Shown here one piece after another: positions 1-10,409 of a DNA stretch of 54,214 nt. Source of the DNA: Ureibacillus aquaedulcis (lineage in GTDB: Bacteria > Bacillota > Bacilli > Bacillales_A > Planococcaceae). Made by a program: the position numbers and the translations under genes. The stretch lies in NCBI RefSeq assembly GCF_030418165.1, contig NZ_JAUHTQ010000020.1, forward strand, positions 1-54,214, written 5' to 3'. How positions within the stretch are numbered: position 1 is the stretch's first letter; the number at the start of each line of letters is the position of its first letter. The notes under the pieces were generated by a model that was not told where the DNA came from, ran no database searches, and saw only the letters and a program-made list of their open reading frames with translations.

Positions 1-135
1 TCATCGCTGTTTTCAACAGCAACTCTTATATTATACTCGTTAACAACTAAGTTGTCAACACTTTTTTATTTCTTTTATTTCGTCGCTATCAAATAGCAGC
101 TTTTATATCTTATCACTTTCAAATTACATTGTCAA
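1..135 (-). promoter_or_regulatory. Tandem sigma-A promoters P1 and P2, probably of an rRNA operon lying beyond position 1
   Basis: Read on the minus strand, the upstream promoter P1 has TTGACA at 130-135 and TAAGAT at 107-112, with a 17-base spacer. The downstream promoter P2 has TTGACA at 53-58 and a perfect TATAAT at 30-35, again with 17 bases. The DNA just upstream of P1 is AT-rich, like an UP element. Paired near-consensus promoters about 77 bases apart, directly after lysS, match the start of an rrn operon in Bacillus relatives, where rRNA genes follow lysS. The promoters are seen; the rRNA assignment is inference because the operon body is outside the window. Confidence 0.75.
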
Positions 136-475
136 CAATATTTTTGAAAGCTTTTTAAATGTCTCATCGCGTTTCAGCGACTTTAATAATTTATCATCTT
201 TTAGAATAACATGCAAGAGTTTTTCTAAAAAAACTTTAATTCTTTTTTATCCATAATAAATACTGAAGAAACAACCAGTATTAACCCTTTATGATATCTA
301 GTTTTAAACAGTGATAGAAAGATCACGCTCTTTATTTATAATGCCAGAATAATATTAGTTTCTATAGATTTGTTTGCACCCCGGTTATATATTGCTTGAA
401 CTACCGCGAGATGCAATTAAACAAAATACACTTACAGCTTCAGCTTTCTATATATCCCACTTTCCCTTCAACAAC
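136..475. other. Intergenic, no gene seen
   Basis: This AT-rich stretch lies between the lysS terminator and the tandem promoters. Short frames exist but none has a ribosome binding site or a plausible composition. The part next to position 136 probably serves as an upstream activating A/T-rich element for the promoters at 1-135. Confidence 0.5.
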
Positions 476-508
476 CAAAAAAGTCGAAGTGCTCAATGCA
501 CTCCGACT
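476..508 (-). terminator. Rho-independent terminator of lysS
   Basis: An inverted repeat pairs 482-492 with 498-508 around a 5-base loop, with one mismatch. On the minus strand it is followed by a run of T (complement of A at 477-482). It lies about 70 bases after the lysS stop codon. Confidence 0.8.
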
Positions 509-578
509 CTCTACTTATCATTTCACCTTAAATTTATATGAGGTGATTTTATTATGTTCACTATCGCAATTTCTTCTA

Positions 579-2436
<1,858 letters not shown>

Positions 2437-2916
2437 ATGTATCGTAATTTAAATGATTTTATTCAGGAATGGGAAAGAAACTGCGCGGGGACATTAGCAA
2501 TTTTCGAATCAATAACAGATGAGAAAAAACATACAGCAATCGCCGAAGGTCATAGTTCACTTGAATCATTAAGCTGGCACTTAACAACAGCTCCTGCCTA
2601 TTTCATGGGACAAGCGGGGCTTTCTCTAGATGTCGAGTTAAATCCTAAAAATACTCCGGCAGCAATCAGTGAAATTGTAGGTATTTATAAAACTGCAAGT
2701 GAAAATGTCGCGAAAGTGGCAAAGGAAAATCTGTCTGATGAAAAGCTTTTAACAGAAGTTAATAGTCATGGACAATTAACACCGATTGGGGCTGTTCTTC
2801 GTTTAATGGTTGATCATCAAACACATCACCGCGCCCAGATGCAAGTATTGCTTCGCCAAGCAGGATTACGCGTTCCTGGTGTTATGGGACCAACAAAAGA
2901 AGATTTAGCGAGATAA
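2437..2916 (+). CDS. DinB/YfiT-like four-helix metalloprotein, putative metal-dependent hydrolase or thiol transferase
   Basis: This 159-residue protein has the DinB-like pattern of three conserved histidines: His48 in SWHL, and His127 and His131 in DHQTHHRAQ. In this superfamily they bind a divalent metal at one end of a four-helix bundle. Family members include bacillithiol S-transferases and DNA-damage-inducible proteins; the substrate here is not deducible. The start is the ATG at 2437 with GAGAGGGG 8 bases upstream, preferred over a TTG at 2419. It is one of only four plus-strand genes and interrupts the usual dusB-lysS adjacency, so it looks like an insertion in the lineage. A hairpin terminator follows at 2924. 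Confidence 0.85.
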   Translation: MYRNLNDFIQEWERNCAGTLAIFESITDEKKHTAIAEGHSSLESLSWHLTTAPAYFMGQAGLSLDVELNPKNTPAAISEIVGIYKTASENVAKVAKENLSDEKLLTEVNSHGQLTPIGAVLRLMVDHQTHHRAQMQVLLRQAGLRVPGVMGPTKEDLAR

Positions 2917-2923
2917 ATACGAT

Positions 2924-2967
2924 AAAAGGCATCCTCTATCAATATTGATACAAGGATGCCGTTTTTT
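2924..2967. terminator. Bidirectional terminator between the DinB gene and dusB
   Basis: AGGCATCCT at 2927-2935 pairs with AGGATGCC at 2953-2960 around a loop of about 17 bases. A T run follows on the plus strand (2962-2967) and an A run precedes it, giving T on the minus strand. It can therefore end both convergent transcripts. Confidence 0.85.
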
Positions 2968-2968
2968 A

Positions 2969-3982
2969 TTACATTGCTTGAGCTTCTTCGTGTTCAGCTA
3001 ATTCCACTGCTACACTTTGTAATACAGCTCGTAATTCAGCTGCTGTTTCCATCTGATTAATGGCATTACGGACTTTTCCATTACCGCGGATTCCTTTTAA
3101 ATACCATGAAGCGTGTTTACGCATTTCACGAACAGCTACACTCTCACCTTTAAGCTGCATTAAACGTTCAAAGTGAAGCAAGCAAACGTCCATTTTCTCA
3201 GCTACTGAAGGTTCCGGTTTTAATTCACCAGTTTCAAGGTATTGCACCGTACGATAAATCATCCACGGGTTCCCTAATGCAGCACGTCCTATCATAACTG
3301 CATCTACACCCGTTTCATCTAACATGCGTTTTGCATCTTGGGGTGTTTCAACATCACCGTTCCCGATGAATGGAATACTTATATTTTTCTTCACTTCTTT
3401 GATAATTTCCCAGTTCGCTTTTCCTTCATACATCTGTACCCTTGTACGCCCATGCATGGCAATGGCTGCTGCACCGGCACGTTCGGCTGCTTGTGCATTT
3501 TCGACTGCGAAAATATGTTCGTCATCCCAGCCAATCCGCATTTTTACACTAACCGGCTTATCAACTGCATCTACAACGGCAGAAACCATTTCATAGATTT
3601 TATTAGGATCAAGAAGCCATTTTGCTCCCGCTTCACATTTAATGATCTTATTTACCGGGCAGCCCATGTTGATATCGATAATATCTGCATTCGTATTTTT
3701 ATCAACATATCGTGCAGCTTCTACCAGTGTTTCCTTATCTCCACCAAAGATTTGTAAAGAAAGTGGATTTTCACGTTCATCGATATAGAGCATATCCAAT
3801 GTTTTTTGGTTGCGCTGAACCAACCCTTTATCGCTGATCATTTCAGCATATACTAAACCAGCACCGAATTCTTTTACTGTTAAACGGAAAGCCGAGTTGC
3901 ATACTCCGGCCATTGGCGCTAGCACGACACGGTTATCCATGACAATATCGCCAATTTGAAATGGCTTTTTTTGTGTAGTCAA
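2969..3982 (-). CDS. dusB: tRNA-dihydrouridine synthase (DusB)
   Basis: DusB is a flavoenzyme that reduces uridine to dihydrouridine in the tRNA D-loop using NADPH. It has an FMN-binding TIM barrel (roughly residues 15-240) with the family signature NMGCP; Cys108 is the expected catalytic cysteine. The MHGRT segment near residue 176 and a GNGDV loop near 207 fit FMN phosphate binding. The start is a TTG at 3980-3982 with GGAGGAG 6 bases upstream; a nearby ATG is out of frame and closed at once. It is the last gene of a folP-folB-folK-dusB transcript. The small HTH gene yazB, found between folK and dusB in B. subtilis, is absent. Confidence 0.95.
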   Translation of the reverse strand: MTTQKKPFQIGDIVMDNRVVLAPMAGVCNSAFRLTVKEFGAGLVYAEMISDKGLVQRNQKTLDMLYIDERENPLSLQIFGGDKETLVEAARYVDKNTNADIIDINMGCPVNKIIKCEAGAKWLLDPNKIYEMVSAVVDAVDKPVSVKMRIGWDDEHIFAVENAQAAERAGAAAIAMHGRTRVQMYEGKANWEIIKEVKKNISIPFIGNGDVETPQDAKRMLDETGVDAVMIGRAALGNPWMIYRTVQYLETGELKPEPSVAEKMDVCLLHFERLMQLKGESVAVREMRKHASWYLKGIRGNGKVRNAINQMETAAELRAVLQSVAVELAEHEEAQAM

Positions 3983-4091
3983 TACATTCTCCTCCGAATA
4001 GGAAAGTCGAACCTTTCCCTTTCTAAATTAATCTATAGATCACAAATCATAATTCGCTTTTCAGTCAATGACTTTTTACTAACCTTAAAAA

Positions 4092-4595
4092 CTACTCAAC
4101 ACTCATACTATCTTTCCACTTAATAATGCCTTCTGCCTCGAGCTCCATACTTTCCAGGCTTGACTTAGCCATTTCAAGCTGGGGCGTCTCTAAGCTCTTG
4201 GCAATCTCTAAAAGCGGAACTAGTACAAAGGCTCTTTCAAACATTCTTGGATGTGGAACGATTAAGTTCTCAGTTTCAATATTGTCGTTATTATAAAGCA
4301 AAATGTCAAGGTCTATAATTCGAGGACCCCATCTGATTTCCCGAACCCGACCCAGCTCATTTTCAACGGATTGGCAAATTTCCAGCATATCCGCAGCCGA
4401 GTGTGATGTTTCTATGCCAAGGGCTATATTTAGAAATGCCGGCTGGTCTACATAGCCAACAGGAGCAGTTTCGTATATTGAAGAAATCGTCTTTACATTT
4501 ACATTCGGTTTATCCTTCAGGAGTTGAACGGCAAGCTGCAGGTTTTGTTCCCGCTCCCCAATATTGGTACCTAAAGATAAATAAACTCTATTCAT
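4092..4595 (-). CDS. folK: 2-amino-4-hydroxy-6-hydroxymethyldihydropteridine pyrophosphokinase (HPPK)
   Basis: FolK transfers pyrophosphate from ATP to 6-hydroxymethyl-7,8-dihydropterin, supplying the substrate for FolP. Family marks are the N-terminal SLGTNIGER, the RWGPRIIDLDILLY signature near residues 88-101 with its two metal-binding aspartates, and HPRMFERAFVLVPL shortly after. The length of 167 residues is typical. The ATG at 4593-4595 lies inside the end of folB, an 8-base overlap that suggests translational coupling. Confidence 0.96.
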   Translation of the reverse strand: MNRVYLSLGTNIGEREQNLQLAVQLLKDKPNVNVKTISSIYETAPVGYVDQPAFLNIALGIETSHSAADMLEICQSVENELGRVREIRWGPRIIDLDILLYNNDNIETENLIVPHPRMFERAFVLVPLLEIAKSLETPQLEMAKSSLESMELEAEGIIKWKDSMSVE

Positions 4596-4962
4596 AAAAG
4601 CGACCTCTTACGATCTCTACTGCTACTTCTTTATAGTGTCCAGGGATTGGGGGATCCGGTTTTATCACTTCCACCTTGCAACCGTATACTTGTCCCTCAT
4701 AATTCATTAGTATTTTAGCCGCGATATTTTCAGCGACAGCTTCAATTAATTTATAGGGTTTCCCCTCTATTACTTCCTTACAAATATCATAGACGCCCAC
4801 ATAGCTTACCGTGTTCTCCAATTCATCTGTTTGCCCCGCTTTTTGAATATCAACAGCCAATGAAACAGTCGCTCTGAACCTTTGACCTAATACGTTCTCT
4901 TCTGCTAATACGCCGTGATAACCAAAAAATTGCATGTCTCTTAAATGTATATAATCCATCAT
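4588..4962 (-). CDS. folB: Dihydroneopterin aldolase (FolB)
   Basis: FolB converts 7,8-dihydroneopterin to 6-hydroxymethyl-dihydropterin and glycolaldehyde. The protein shows the family's N-terminal FFGYHGVLAEE and a conserved Lys in KPDPPIPG near residues 100-107, expected to be catalytic. There are two adjacent ATG codons at 4962 and 4959; AAGGAG sits 5 bases from the first and 8 from the second, so the second (123 residues) is slightly favoured. It lies between folP (17-base gap) and folK (overlap), matching the pathway. Confidence 0.95.
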   Translation of the reverse strand: MMDYIHLRDMQFFGYHGVLAEENVLGQRFRATVSLAVDIQKAGQTDELENTVSYVGVYDICKEVIEGKPYKLIEAVAENIAAKILMNYEGQVYGCKVEVIKPDPPIPGHYKEVAVEIVRGRFYE

Positions 4963-4979
4963 TTCATCTCCTTAAGCAA

Positions 4980-5843
4980 TTAGTGTCTAGCGGGCAATTC
5001 TTCAGTTACCTGGAATTTTCCCATTAATGCATCAATCATTTTAACGGTACGTGCCACTTCTTTGACATCATGAACGCGAACAATATGGCATCCCTTCATC
5101 ACGCCAAAAGCACAAGTTGCTGCTGTTCCCTCAACACGTTCTTCCAAAGGTAAATTTAGAATGGTCCCTATCAACCGTTTACGGGAAGTCGCAAGTAGTA
5201 CCGGGTATCCAATAGCAACAAGATCCTCTAACCGCTGCATCGTTTCAATGCTTTGCTTTAGGTTCTTTACAAAGCCAATACCCGGATCTAAGATAATATG
5301 ACTGTCCGGGACACCCGCTTCTTTCACAATCTCAATACTCTTTTGAAGATCGTCCAGGTAGTCTTCAAAAAAATTATTATAGGAAGCTTCTTCCCTATTG
5401 TGCATCAAGATTATGGGAACATTGAACTCAGCAGCTACTTTTGCTATTTCGGGGTCGGCTTTTGCCCCCCATATATCGTTAATCATATGAGCACCTGCTT
5501 CAACTGCTGCTCTTGCAACTGCTGATTTGTATGTATCAATGGAAAGTATGGCCGGCACTTCCTTTAACAAAGCTTTTATGACAGGCACCACTCTCGCAAT
5601 TTCATCTTCATCTGAAATTCGTGTATATCCAGGGCGAGTTGATTCTCCTCCGATATCGATTATTTTAGCACCATTTGCGACCATTTCCTTGGCATGCTGT
5701 ACAGCTCTTTCAACAGAATTAAATTTCCCTCCATCCGAAAAGGAATCTGGCGTTACATTTAAGATTCCCATAACAAACGTTTCTTTCTTATAATCGAGTT
5801 CTATATTATTAAGCTTTAATGGTATTTGATATTTCGAAAGCAT
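4980..5843 (-). CDS. folP: Dihydropteroate synthase (FolP), sulfonamide target
   Basis: FolP condenses 6-hydroxymethyl-dihydropterin pyrophosphate with p-aminobenzoate to make dihydropteroate. Signatures are GILNVTPDSFSDGGK near residues 26-40 and IDIGGESTRPG near 60-70, both of which line the substrate sites. The chosen ATG at 5841-5843 has GAGAGG 7 bases upstream; the ATG six codons earlier has no ribosome binding site. The gene heads the folate cluster. In B. subtilis, pabB, pabA and pabC precede it; here that space holds only a promoter region and an unrelated plus-strand gene, so p-aminobenzoate genes must lie elsewhere. Confidence 0.96.
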   Translation of the reverse strand: MLSKYQIPLKLNNIELDYKKETFVMGILNVTPDSFSDGGKFNSVERAVQHAKEMVANGAKIIDIGGESTRPGYTRISDEDEIARVVPVIKALLKEVPAILSIDTYKSAVARAAVEAGAHMINDIWGAKADPEIAKVAAEFNVPIILMHNREEASYNNFFEDYLDDLQKSIEIVKEAGVPDSHIILDPGIGFVKNLKQSIETMQRLEDLVAIGYPVLLATSRKRLIGTILNLPLEERVEGTAATCAFGVMKGCHIVRVHDVKEVARTVKMIDALMGKFQVTEELPARH

Positions 5844-6095
5844 AAGTTTCCCTCTCTTCATATAATTGTTTGTTTTCTATGTATCTTTTTAGGAAATACT
5901 TTTTTAGCAAAATATTTCCCGCGGAATTAATACGAAAACTCAGGCTCAAATAATTTTACCATCATTTTGATATAGTTTATTTTTTATTGCTTAATTTTTG
6001 CGCAAAATCGTGATTCTTTTATAGTCTTCCTTCTTACACAAGAAAATAATTATGGCATATGATGCATATGAGTTATTCTTTAGGAGGCATATAAA

Positions 6096-6374
6096 ATGAA
6101 AAATAATAACAACATTGATAATAAAAAGACTCAAAAGCCCAATATAGATCAAGCTGGGGCACTTGCGGTAATTGCGGGCTTGTTTTCAACCCTTGGAGAA
6201 GGATTTGCCACACTCTCCGCTGCCCTTGCTCTCCAAGAAGAACAGAAAAAAAATCAAGCAAGAGATGCTAATAGCGCAAAAATTGATTTGCAAAACATAG
6301 AACGAAAGATTGATAGCCTGGAAAATGAAATAAGACAGATGAAAAAAATGCTATTAAGCAACCGAACTCGATAA
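6096..6374 (+). CDS. Small protein of unknown function with an Ala/Gly-rich helix and C-terminal coiled coil
   Basis: A 92-residue protein not recognised as a known family. After a polar, Asn/Lys-rich start (residues 1-18) comes an Ala/Gly/Leu-rich amphipathic or membrane-seeking segment (about 20-48, GALAVIAGLFSTLGEG). A charged heptad-like coiled coil follows (about 62-88). AGGAGG at 6082-6087, 8 bases before the ATG, supports translation. The gene is on the opposite strand to its neighbours, in the spot where B. subtilis has pabBAC, and is closed by a hairpin at 6400-6424. The helix plus coiled coil suggests a self-associating structural or regulatory protein; a role in sporulation is possible but unsupported. 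Confidence 0.75.
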   Translation: MKNNNNIDNKKTQKPNIDQAGALAVIAGLFSTLGEGFATLSAALALQEEQKKNQARDANSAKIDLQNIERKIDSLENEIRQMKKMLLSNRTR

Positions 6375-6390
6375 CTAGTTGATTTTGGGA

Positions 6391-6434
6391 AAAAGAAAAG
6401 GGCATTACCCCAAAGGTAATACCCCAACCGTTTT
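6391..6434. terminator. Bidirectional terminator between the 92-residue gene and cysK
   Basis: GGG-C-ATTACC at 6400-6409 pairs with GGTAAT-A-CCC at 6415-6424 around a 5-base loop, with one internal mismatch. An A/G-rich tract at 6391-6399 gives a T-rich tail on the minus strand for cysK; TTTT at 6431-6434 is a weaker tail for the plus-strand gene. Confidence 0.75.
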
Positions 6435-6440
6435 ATTCAA

Positions 6441-7370
6441 TTAGTCTTCAAAGTTGTAAAGTGCTGTAGATAAGTAACGTTCTCCATTAGATGGAACGAT
6501 TGCTAATACGTTTGAATCTTTGCCAAGACGTTTAGCAGTTTCAATCGCTGCATGGATTGCGGCTCCGGAAGAAATACCAACAAGAATTCCTTCTTCACGA
6601 CCTGTTTTACGAGCTACTTCAAAAGCAGTTTCGTTATCAACTGGGAAAATCGAAGTATATACTTCCGTGTTTAATACTTTTGGTACAAATCCAGCACCGA
6701 TTCCTTGGATTTTGTGTGGACCTGGGTTTCCACCCGCAAGGACTGGAGAGTCTTTTGGTTCAACAGCAATAATTTCAATCTCAGGATATTTTTCTTTCAG
6801 AACTTCCCCGGCACCAGTAATCGTACCACCAGTTCCGATTCCAGCTACAAATGCATCTAGTTTAAGGCCATCAAATGCTTCTACGATTTCTGGACCTGTC
6901 GTTAAGCGGTGAACTTCTGCGTTTGCTTGGTTTTCAAATTGTTGCGGTAGGAAGTAGCCATTTTCTTGAGCAAGACTTTCTGCTTTTGCGATAGCACCTT
7001 TCATTCCTTCTGGACCAGGTGTCAATACCAACTCAGCACCATAAGCACGTAATAATTTACGGCGCTCGATACTCATTGTTTCAGGCATTACTAAAATGGC
7101 ACGGTAGCCTTTTGCAGCAGCGACCATTGCTAGACCAATCCCAGTGTTGCCAGATGTAGGTTCAATGATTGTACCGCCCGGTTTTAATGTACCATCTTTT
7201 TCAGCTGCCTCGATCATCGCTAGAGCAATACGGTCTTTTACAGAACTACCAGGGTTAAAGAACTCTAATTTTACGTAAACATTTCCTTCATTTTCCCCTG
7301 TTGCATGGTTTAACTTAACGATTGGTGTTTTCCCAACTAACTCTGCAACCGAATTCACTAATTTACTCAT
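6441..7370 (-). CDS. cysK: Cysteine synthase A, O-acetylserine sulfhydrylase (CysK)
   Basis: CysK uses pyridoxal phosphate to make cysteine from O-acetylserine and sulfide. The PLP lysine is Lys45 in SSVKDR, and the phosphate-binding loop TSGNTG is at about residues 72-77. The C-terminal GISSGAA near 260 binds the PLP ring region. The length of 309 residues is normal. The start is the ATG at 7368-7370; the longer frame begins at a codon overlapping the GAGGAGAGGG ribosome binding site. It has its own promoter at 7426-7455 and a palindrome in the leader that could be an operator for a sulfur regulator such as CymR (inference). Confidence 0.97.
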   Translation of the reverse strand: MSKLVNSVAELVGKTPIVKLNHATGENEGNVYVKLEFFNPGSSVKDRIALAMIEAAEKDGTLKPGGTIIEPTSGNTGIGLAMVAAAKGYRAILVMPETMSIERRKLLRAYGAELVLTPGPEGMKGAIAKAESLAQENGYFLPQQFENQANAEVHRLTTGPEIVEAFDGLKLDAFVAGIGTGGTITGAGEVLKEKYPEIEIIAVEPKDSPVLAGGNPGPHKIQGIGAGFVPKVLNTEVYTSIFPVDNETAFEVARKTGREEGILVGISSGAAIHAAIETAKRLGKDSNVLAIVPSNGERYLSTALYNFED

Positions 7371-7392
7371 ATTTGTCAGCCCTCTCCTCAAT

Positions 7393-7455
7393 ACCTACTA
7401 TGTTAATAGGTTTTATCTATTTAGTATATTAGCAATTTAAGATACTTTATGTCAA
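7393..7455 (-). promoter_or_regulatory. cysK promoter with an imperfect palindromic operator candidate
   Basis: On the minus strand TTGACA (7450-7455) is followed after 18 bases by TAATAT (7426-7431). Downstream, in the leader between the -10 and the ribosome binding site, ACCTA and TAGGT arms at 7393-7411 form an imperfect 19-base palindrome. A repressor bound there would block elongation or clearance. The identity of the regulator is not shown by the sequence. Confidence 0.6.
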
Positions 7456-7495
7456 CAATTTCGAATTAAATATTGTGAATATTTTACTAAATCCG

Positions 7496-8449
7496 TTATG
7501 ACTCCCCATAGAACCATGTAGCATCAAATTCCTTCCAAAACGCTTCCGGAGTAATTGTCGTTGGTAATTGTTCCAAAGCCAACACTCGTTCTATATGCCC
7601 TTTTACTTCTTCATATGTAAACGATTTACCGTCGTTGACTTCTTTTACATAGACGATTCCGTAACGGCCGTCATTCATAACAAATGGTTCACTTATGTCT
7701 CCTACACTTACATCTTGCACAGCTTGAGGTATGCTTGTGTCTATGTTGCTTTGGGATTCCGTGATAAATCCAATATCTCCGCCCAGACTTGCTGATGTCG
7801 TATCCAGAGAACGTTCACGCGCTAGTACAGAGAAATCTGAACCATCTTCCAGTTCGCTTTTAACACTTTCTGCATCTTTCTTTGATTCTACAATTATGAT
7901 GCTTGTTCTATATGTAGTCGGGATGTTATAAAGGGACTGATTCTCTTCATAGTAATTTGCTATTTGTTCGGCGTCTGTAACAACGTCTTTTGTTAGTACC
8001 TTCTCAAGAATCAGCTGAGCACGTACTTTTTGACGCAATTCCTCATCCGTTAGTTCTTGAATTGTCGTATCTGTTTTATCCTGTGCCGAACGCATAAGGG
8101 CTATTTCTAGATCAACTTCCTTATCTGTAACCTTTATATCATACTCTTTTGCTGCATTTTCCATAACCGCTTCATTTACCAAGGTTTGCAGCGTCTCTTT
8201 TCCATATCTACTTTCCATTGCCGCCATCCAGTCCTGGCGTGTTATCTTTTTTTGGTCAATGGTAGCGACAATTTCGTCGCCACCAATTTGTTGTTCCCCA
8301 TCCGGCCAAAGCCAAACGATGAACCAAAGAATATTTCCTGCAAATAGTAATGCCAATACTGTTAAAGTTGGTTTTGTTTTTAGTCTCCGCTGTGAAAGGG
8401 GTGTTTGGTTTGATGTTTGATTTGAATAGTTATTGTGATTTGATTTCAT
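7496..8449 (-). CDS. yacD: Membrane-anchored PrsA-like parvulin peptidyl-prolyl isomerase (YacD family)
   Basis: A foldase that probably helps exported proteins fold outside the membrane. After about 30 cytoplasmic residues there is one membrane segment (about residues 28-48, [13 protein letters not shown]). A SurA/PrsA-type N-domain follows, then a parvulin domain (about 178-270) with the SLGGDIGF signature. There is no lipobox cysteine, so it is a type II anchored protein and not a lipoprotein like PrsA. The ATG at 8447-8449 has GAAGG 8 bases upstream and lies inside the end of hslO (20-base overlap). The order hslO-yacD-cysK is the B. subtilis order, which supports the name. Confidence 0.88.
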   Translation of the reverse strand: MKSNHNNYSNQTSNQTPLSQRRLKTKPTLTVLALLFAGNILWFIVWLWPDGEQQIGGDEIVATIDQKKITRQDWMAAMESRYGKETLQTLVNEAVMENAAKEYDIKVTDKEVDLEIALMRSAQDKTDTTIQELTDEELRQKVRAQLILEKVLTKDVVTDAEQIANYYEENQSLYNIPTTYRTSIIIVESKKDAESVKSELEDGSDFSVLARERSLDTTSASLGGDIGFITESQSNIDTSIPQAVQDVSVGDISEPFVMNDGRYGIVYVKEVNDGKSFTYEEVKGHIERVLALEQLPTTITPEAFWKEFDATWFYGES

Positions 8450-9314
8450 TAATAAAACCTTCAAGCTCTTGTTGATCGAAATGATATTTTTCTAAACAGA
8501 AGTGGCATTCCGCTTCCGCCCCACCATCTTCGTCGATCATCTCTTGAATTTCCTGAGCACCCAAACTTATGACAGCTACACCAAAACGTTCTTTTGAACA
8601 TTGACATTTAAATTCTACCGGAGACTTGCTGAGTACTTGAACATTGTCTTGACCTAAAACGACTTCCAATATTTGTTCTGGAGATAGACCTCTTTCAATC
8701 ATTTTCGAGACTGGCTCTATGTTTTGTAAGTGTTGTTCAATCATAGTAACGGTTTCTTCATCACAACCGGGCATTAATTGAATGATAAAACCACCCGCCG
8801 CCAATACACTATTATCCGGGTTTACGAGTACGCCCAGCCCCACAGATGAAGGAACTTGTTCAGAAACTGCAAAGTAATAAGTAAAGTCTTCCCCGATTTC
8901 GCCCGATACGATCGGTGTTTGCCCCGAGAACATATCCCGTAAACCTAAATCCTTTACCACTGTTAGTGCTCCTTCTGTCCCTACTGCACGGCGGACATCT
9001 AACTTCCCAGCAGAATTCAAGTCAAAATGAACTTGTGGGTTCGTGACAAAACCACGCACTTCCCCCTTTGCATTGGCATCAATAATCATTGGACCAATCG
9101 GGCCGTTTCCTTCAATCTTCACTGTTAGTTTTTCTTCACCTTTTAACATTGCACCCATCATGACCGTCGCCGTCATTGAACGTCCTAATGCAGCCGTTGC
9201 AGTAGGCCATGTATTATGTCTTCTCTGTGCTTCTCCAACTGTTTCTGTTGTTCTTGCCGCAAAAGCTCGGACATTTCCATTGAAACCTAATGCTCTTATC
9301 AGGTAATCATTCAT
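8430..9314 (-). CDS. hslO: Hsp33, redox-regulated chaperone (HslO)
   Basis: Hsp33 is a cytosolic holdase switched on by oxidation, when its zinc is released and disulfides form. The zinc-binding cysteines are all present: CxC at Cys237/Cys239 and CxxC at Cys270/Cys273. The N-terminal substrate domain carries the usual [12 protein letters not shown] region near residues 38-50. The length of 294 residues is typical. The ATG has GGAG 7 bases upstream. The gene begins 17 bases after coaX and overlaps yacD, so the three probably form one transcript. Confidence 0.96.
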   Translation of the reverse strand: MNDYLIRALGFNGNVRAFAARTTETVGEAQRRHNTWPTATAALGRSMTATVMMGAMLKGEEKLTVKIEGNGPIGPMIIDANAKGEVRGFVTNPQVHFDLNSAGKLDVRRAVGTEGALTVVKDLGLRDMFSGQTPIVSGEIGEDFTYYFAVSEQVPSSVGLGVLVNPDNSVLAAGGFIIQLMPGCDEETVTMIEQHLQNIEPVSKMIERGLSPEQILEVVLGQDNVQVLSKSPVEFKCQCSKERFGVAVISLGAQEIQEMIDEDGGAEAECHFCLEKYHFDQQELEGFINEIKSQ

Positions 9315-9331
9315 AAGTTACTCCTCATTTC

Positions 9332-10102
9332 TTATACGTTTTTTTTATAAATTGCATGGAGGCCTTTTAGGGTTAATAAATCATCTACAATATCAATTGA
9401 CATTGTTTCCCTTGCTATCAAGTTTGCCAAACTTCCTGTTGCCACTACTAGAGGCGGCGTCTTACTATTTTCTTTCATGCGACTCACGATTCCTTCTACT
9501 TGGCCAACAAACCCGAAGATAATACCCGATTGCATGGAAGAGATTGTATTTTTGCCAATCACATTCGATGGACGAGAAATCTCGATACGCGGCAACTTTG
9601 AAGCCCGAGAATAAAGTGCCTCCGTGGAAATCGTAAGGCCTGGGGCGATTGCTCCCCCAAGATAGTATCCTTTTTCATCTATATAGCAATAGGTTATAGC
9701 AGTACCAAAATCAATTACAATCAATGGGCCATCCCCGCCATACTGCTCAAGGGCAGCAACGGCATTCACGATGCGATCCGCACCTACTTCTCGTGGATTT
9801 TCAACTTTAATATTCAGCCCATTTTTTACTCCCGGACCTACTATTAATGGTTTAATCTGAAAATATTTTCGGCACATTTCTTCTAATACATACATAATCG
9901 GTGGAACAACGGAGGAAATAATAATTCCTTTAATTTGCTCTAATGAAATTTGAACATGTGAAAAAAACGCCTTTACTTGCATCGCGTACTCATCTTCTGT
10001 TTTCTGACGATTTGTTTCCATCCGCCAATGATGCTTTAATTTATCTTCCTCAAATATTCCCAAGGCAATATTGGAATTGCCTGCATTCAGTACGAGAATC
10101 AT
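9332..10102 (-). CDS. coaX: Type III pantothenate kinase homologue (CoaX) with altered active-site motifs
   Basis: CoaX phosphorylates pantothenate, the first step to coenzyme A, using an ASKHA fold. Overall similarity is clear: GADRIVNA near 107, EALYSRA near 161, and a length of 256 residues. Key motifs deviate from the family. The phosphate-1 motif, normally DxGNT, reads NAGNS (Asp6 is Asn). DFGTATT reads DFGTAIT (131-137). The adenosine motif TGG reads TGS (222-224). GADR and Asp131 are intact. The ribosome binding site is weak (GTGAT close to the ATG). The protein may be impaired or repurposed, or the changes may be tolerated; the fold assignment itself is secure. Confidence 0.93.
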   Translation of the reverse strand: MILVLNAGNSNIALGIFEEDKLKHHWRMETNRQKTEDEYAMQVKAFFSHVQISLEQIKGIIISSVVPPIMYVLEEMCRKYFQIKPLIVGPGVKNGLNIKVENPREVGADRIVNAVAALEQYGGDGPLIVIDFGTAITYCYIDEKGYYLGGAIAPGLTISTEALYSRASKLPRIEISRPSNVIGKNTISSMQSGIIFGFVGQVEGIVSRMKENSKTPPLVVATGSLANLIARETMSIDIVDDLLTLKGLHAIYKKNV

Positions 10103-10321
10103 CTAATCACGCTCATTTTTAAGTCCAATTTTTAAAAATAATACCATATTGTTGGTTACTATTTATAGTCATAACAATTATATCAACTCCAAGAAATTAC
10201 TTCCTTTATTTTGGTTAAATCAGAGGAATCTTTATTATGGCCATATATTATTTCTTTATTAGATTCTAATTTGGTACTCCTTAAATGGGCGGACGAAGCA
10301 TAACAATTTGCTCTTCTAAAA
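10103..10321. other. Intergenic between ftsH terminator and coaX
   Basis: About 220 AT-rich bases that should contain the coaX-hslO-yacD promoter on the minus strand. I see several weak sigma-A-like hexamers but no pair worth calling, and no small gene. Confidence 0.4.
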
Positions 10322-10362
10322 CAAAAAAACTGAATGAATATACCGTAGCATACTCATTCAGT
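10322..10362 (-). terminator. Terminator of ftsH
   Basis: ACTGAATGA at 10329-10337 pairs with TCATTCAGT at 10354-10362, with partial inner pairing. The A run at 10323-10329 gives a T tail on the minus strand. It separates ftsH from coaX. Confidence 0.85.
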
Positions 10363-10409
10363 CTAGAATCATTTATTTAATTGATATGGATTTATACTTT
10401 CAGAAATGA

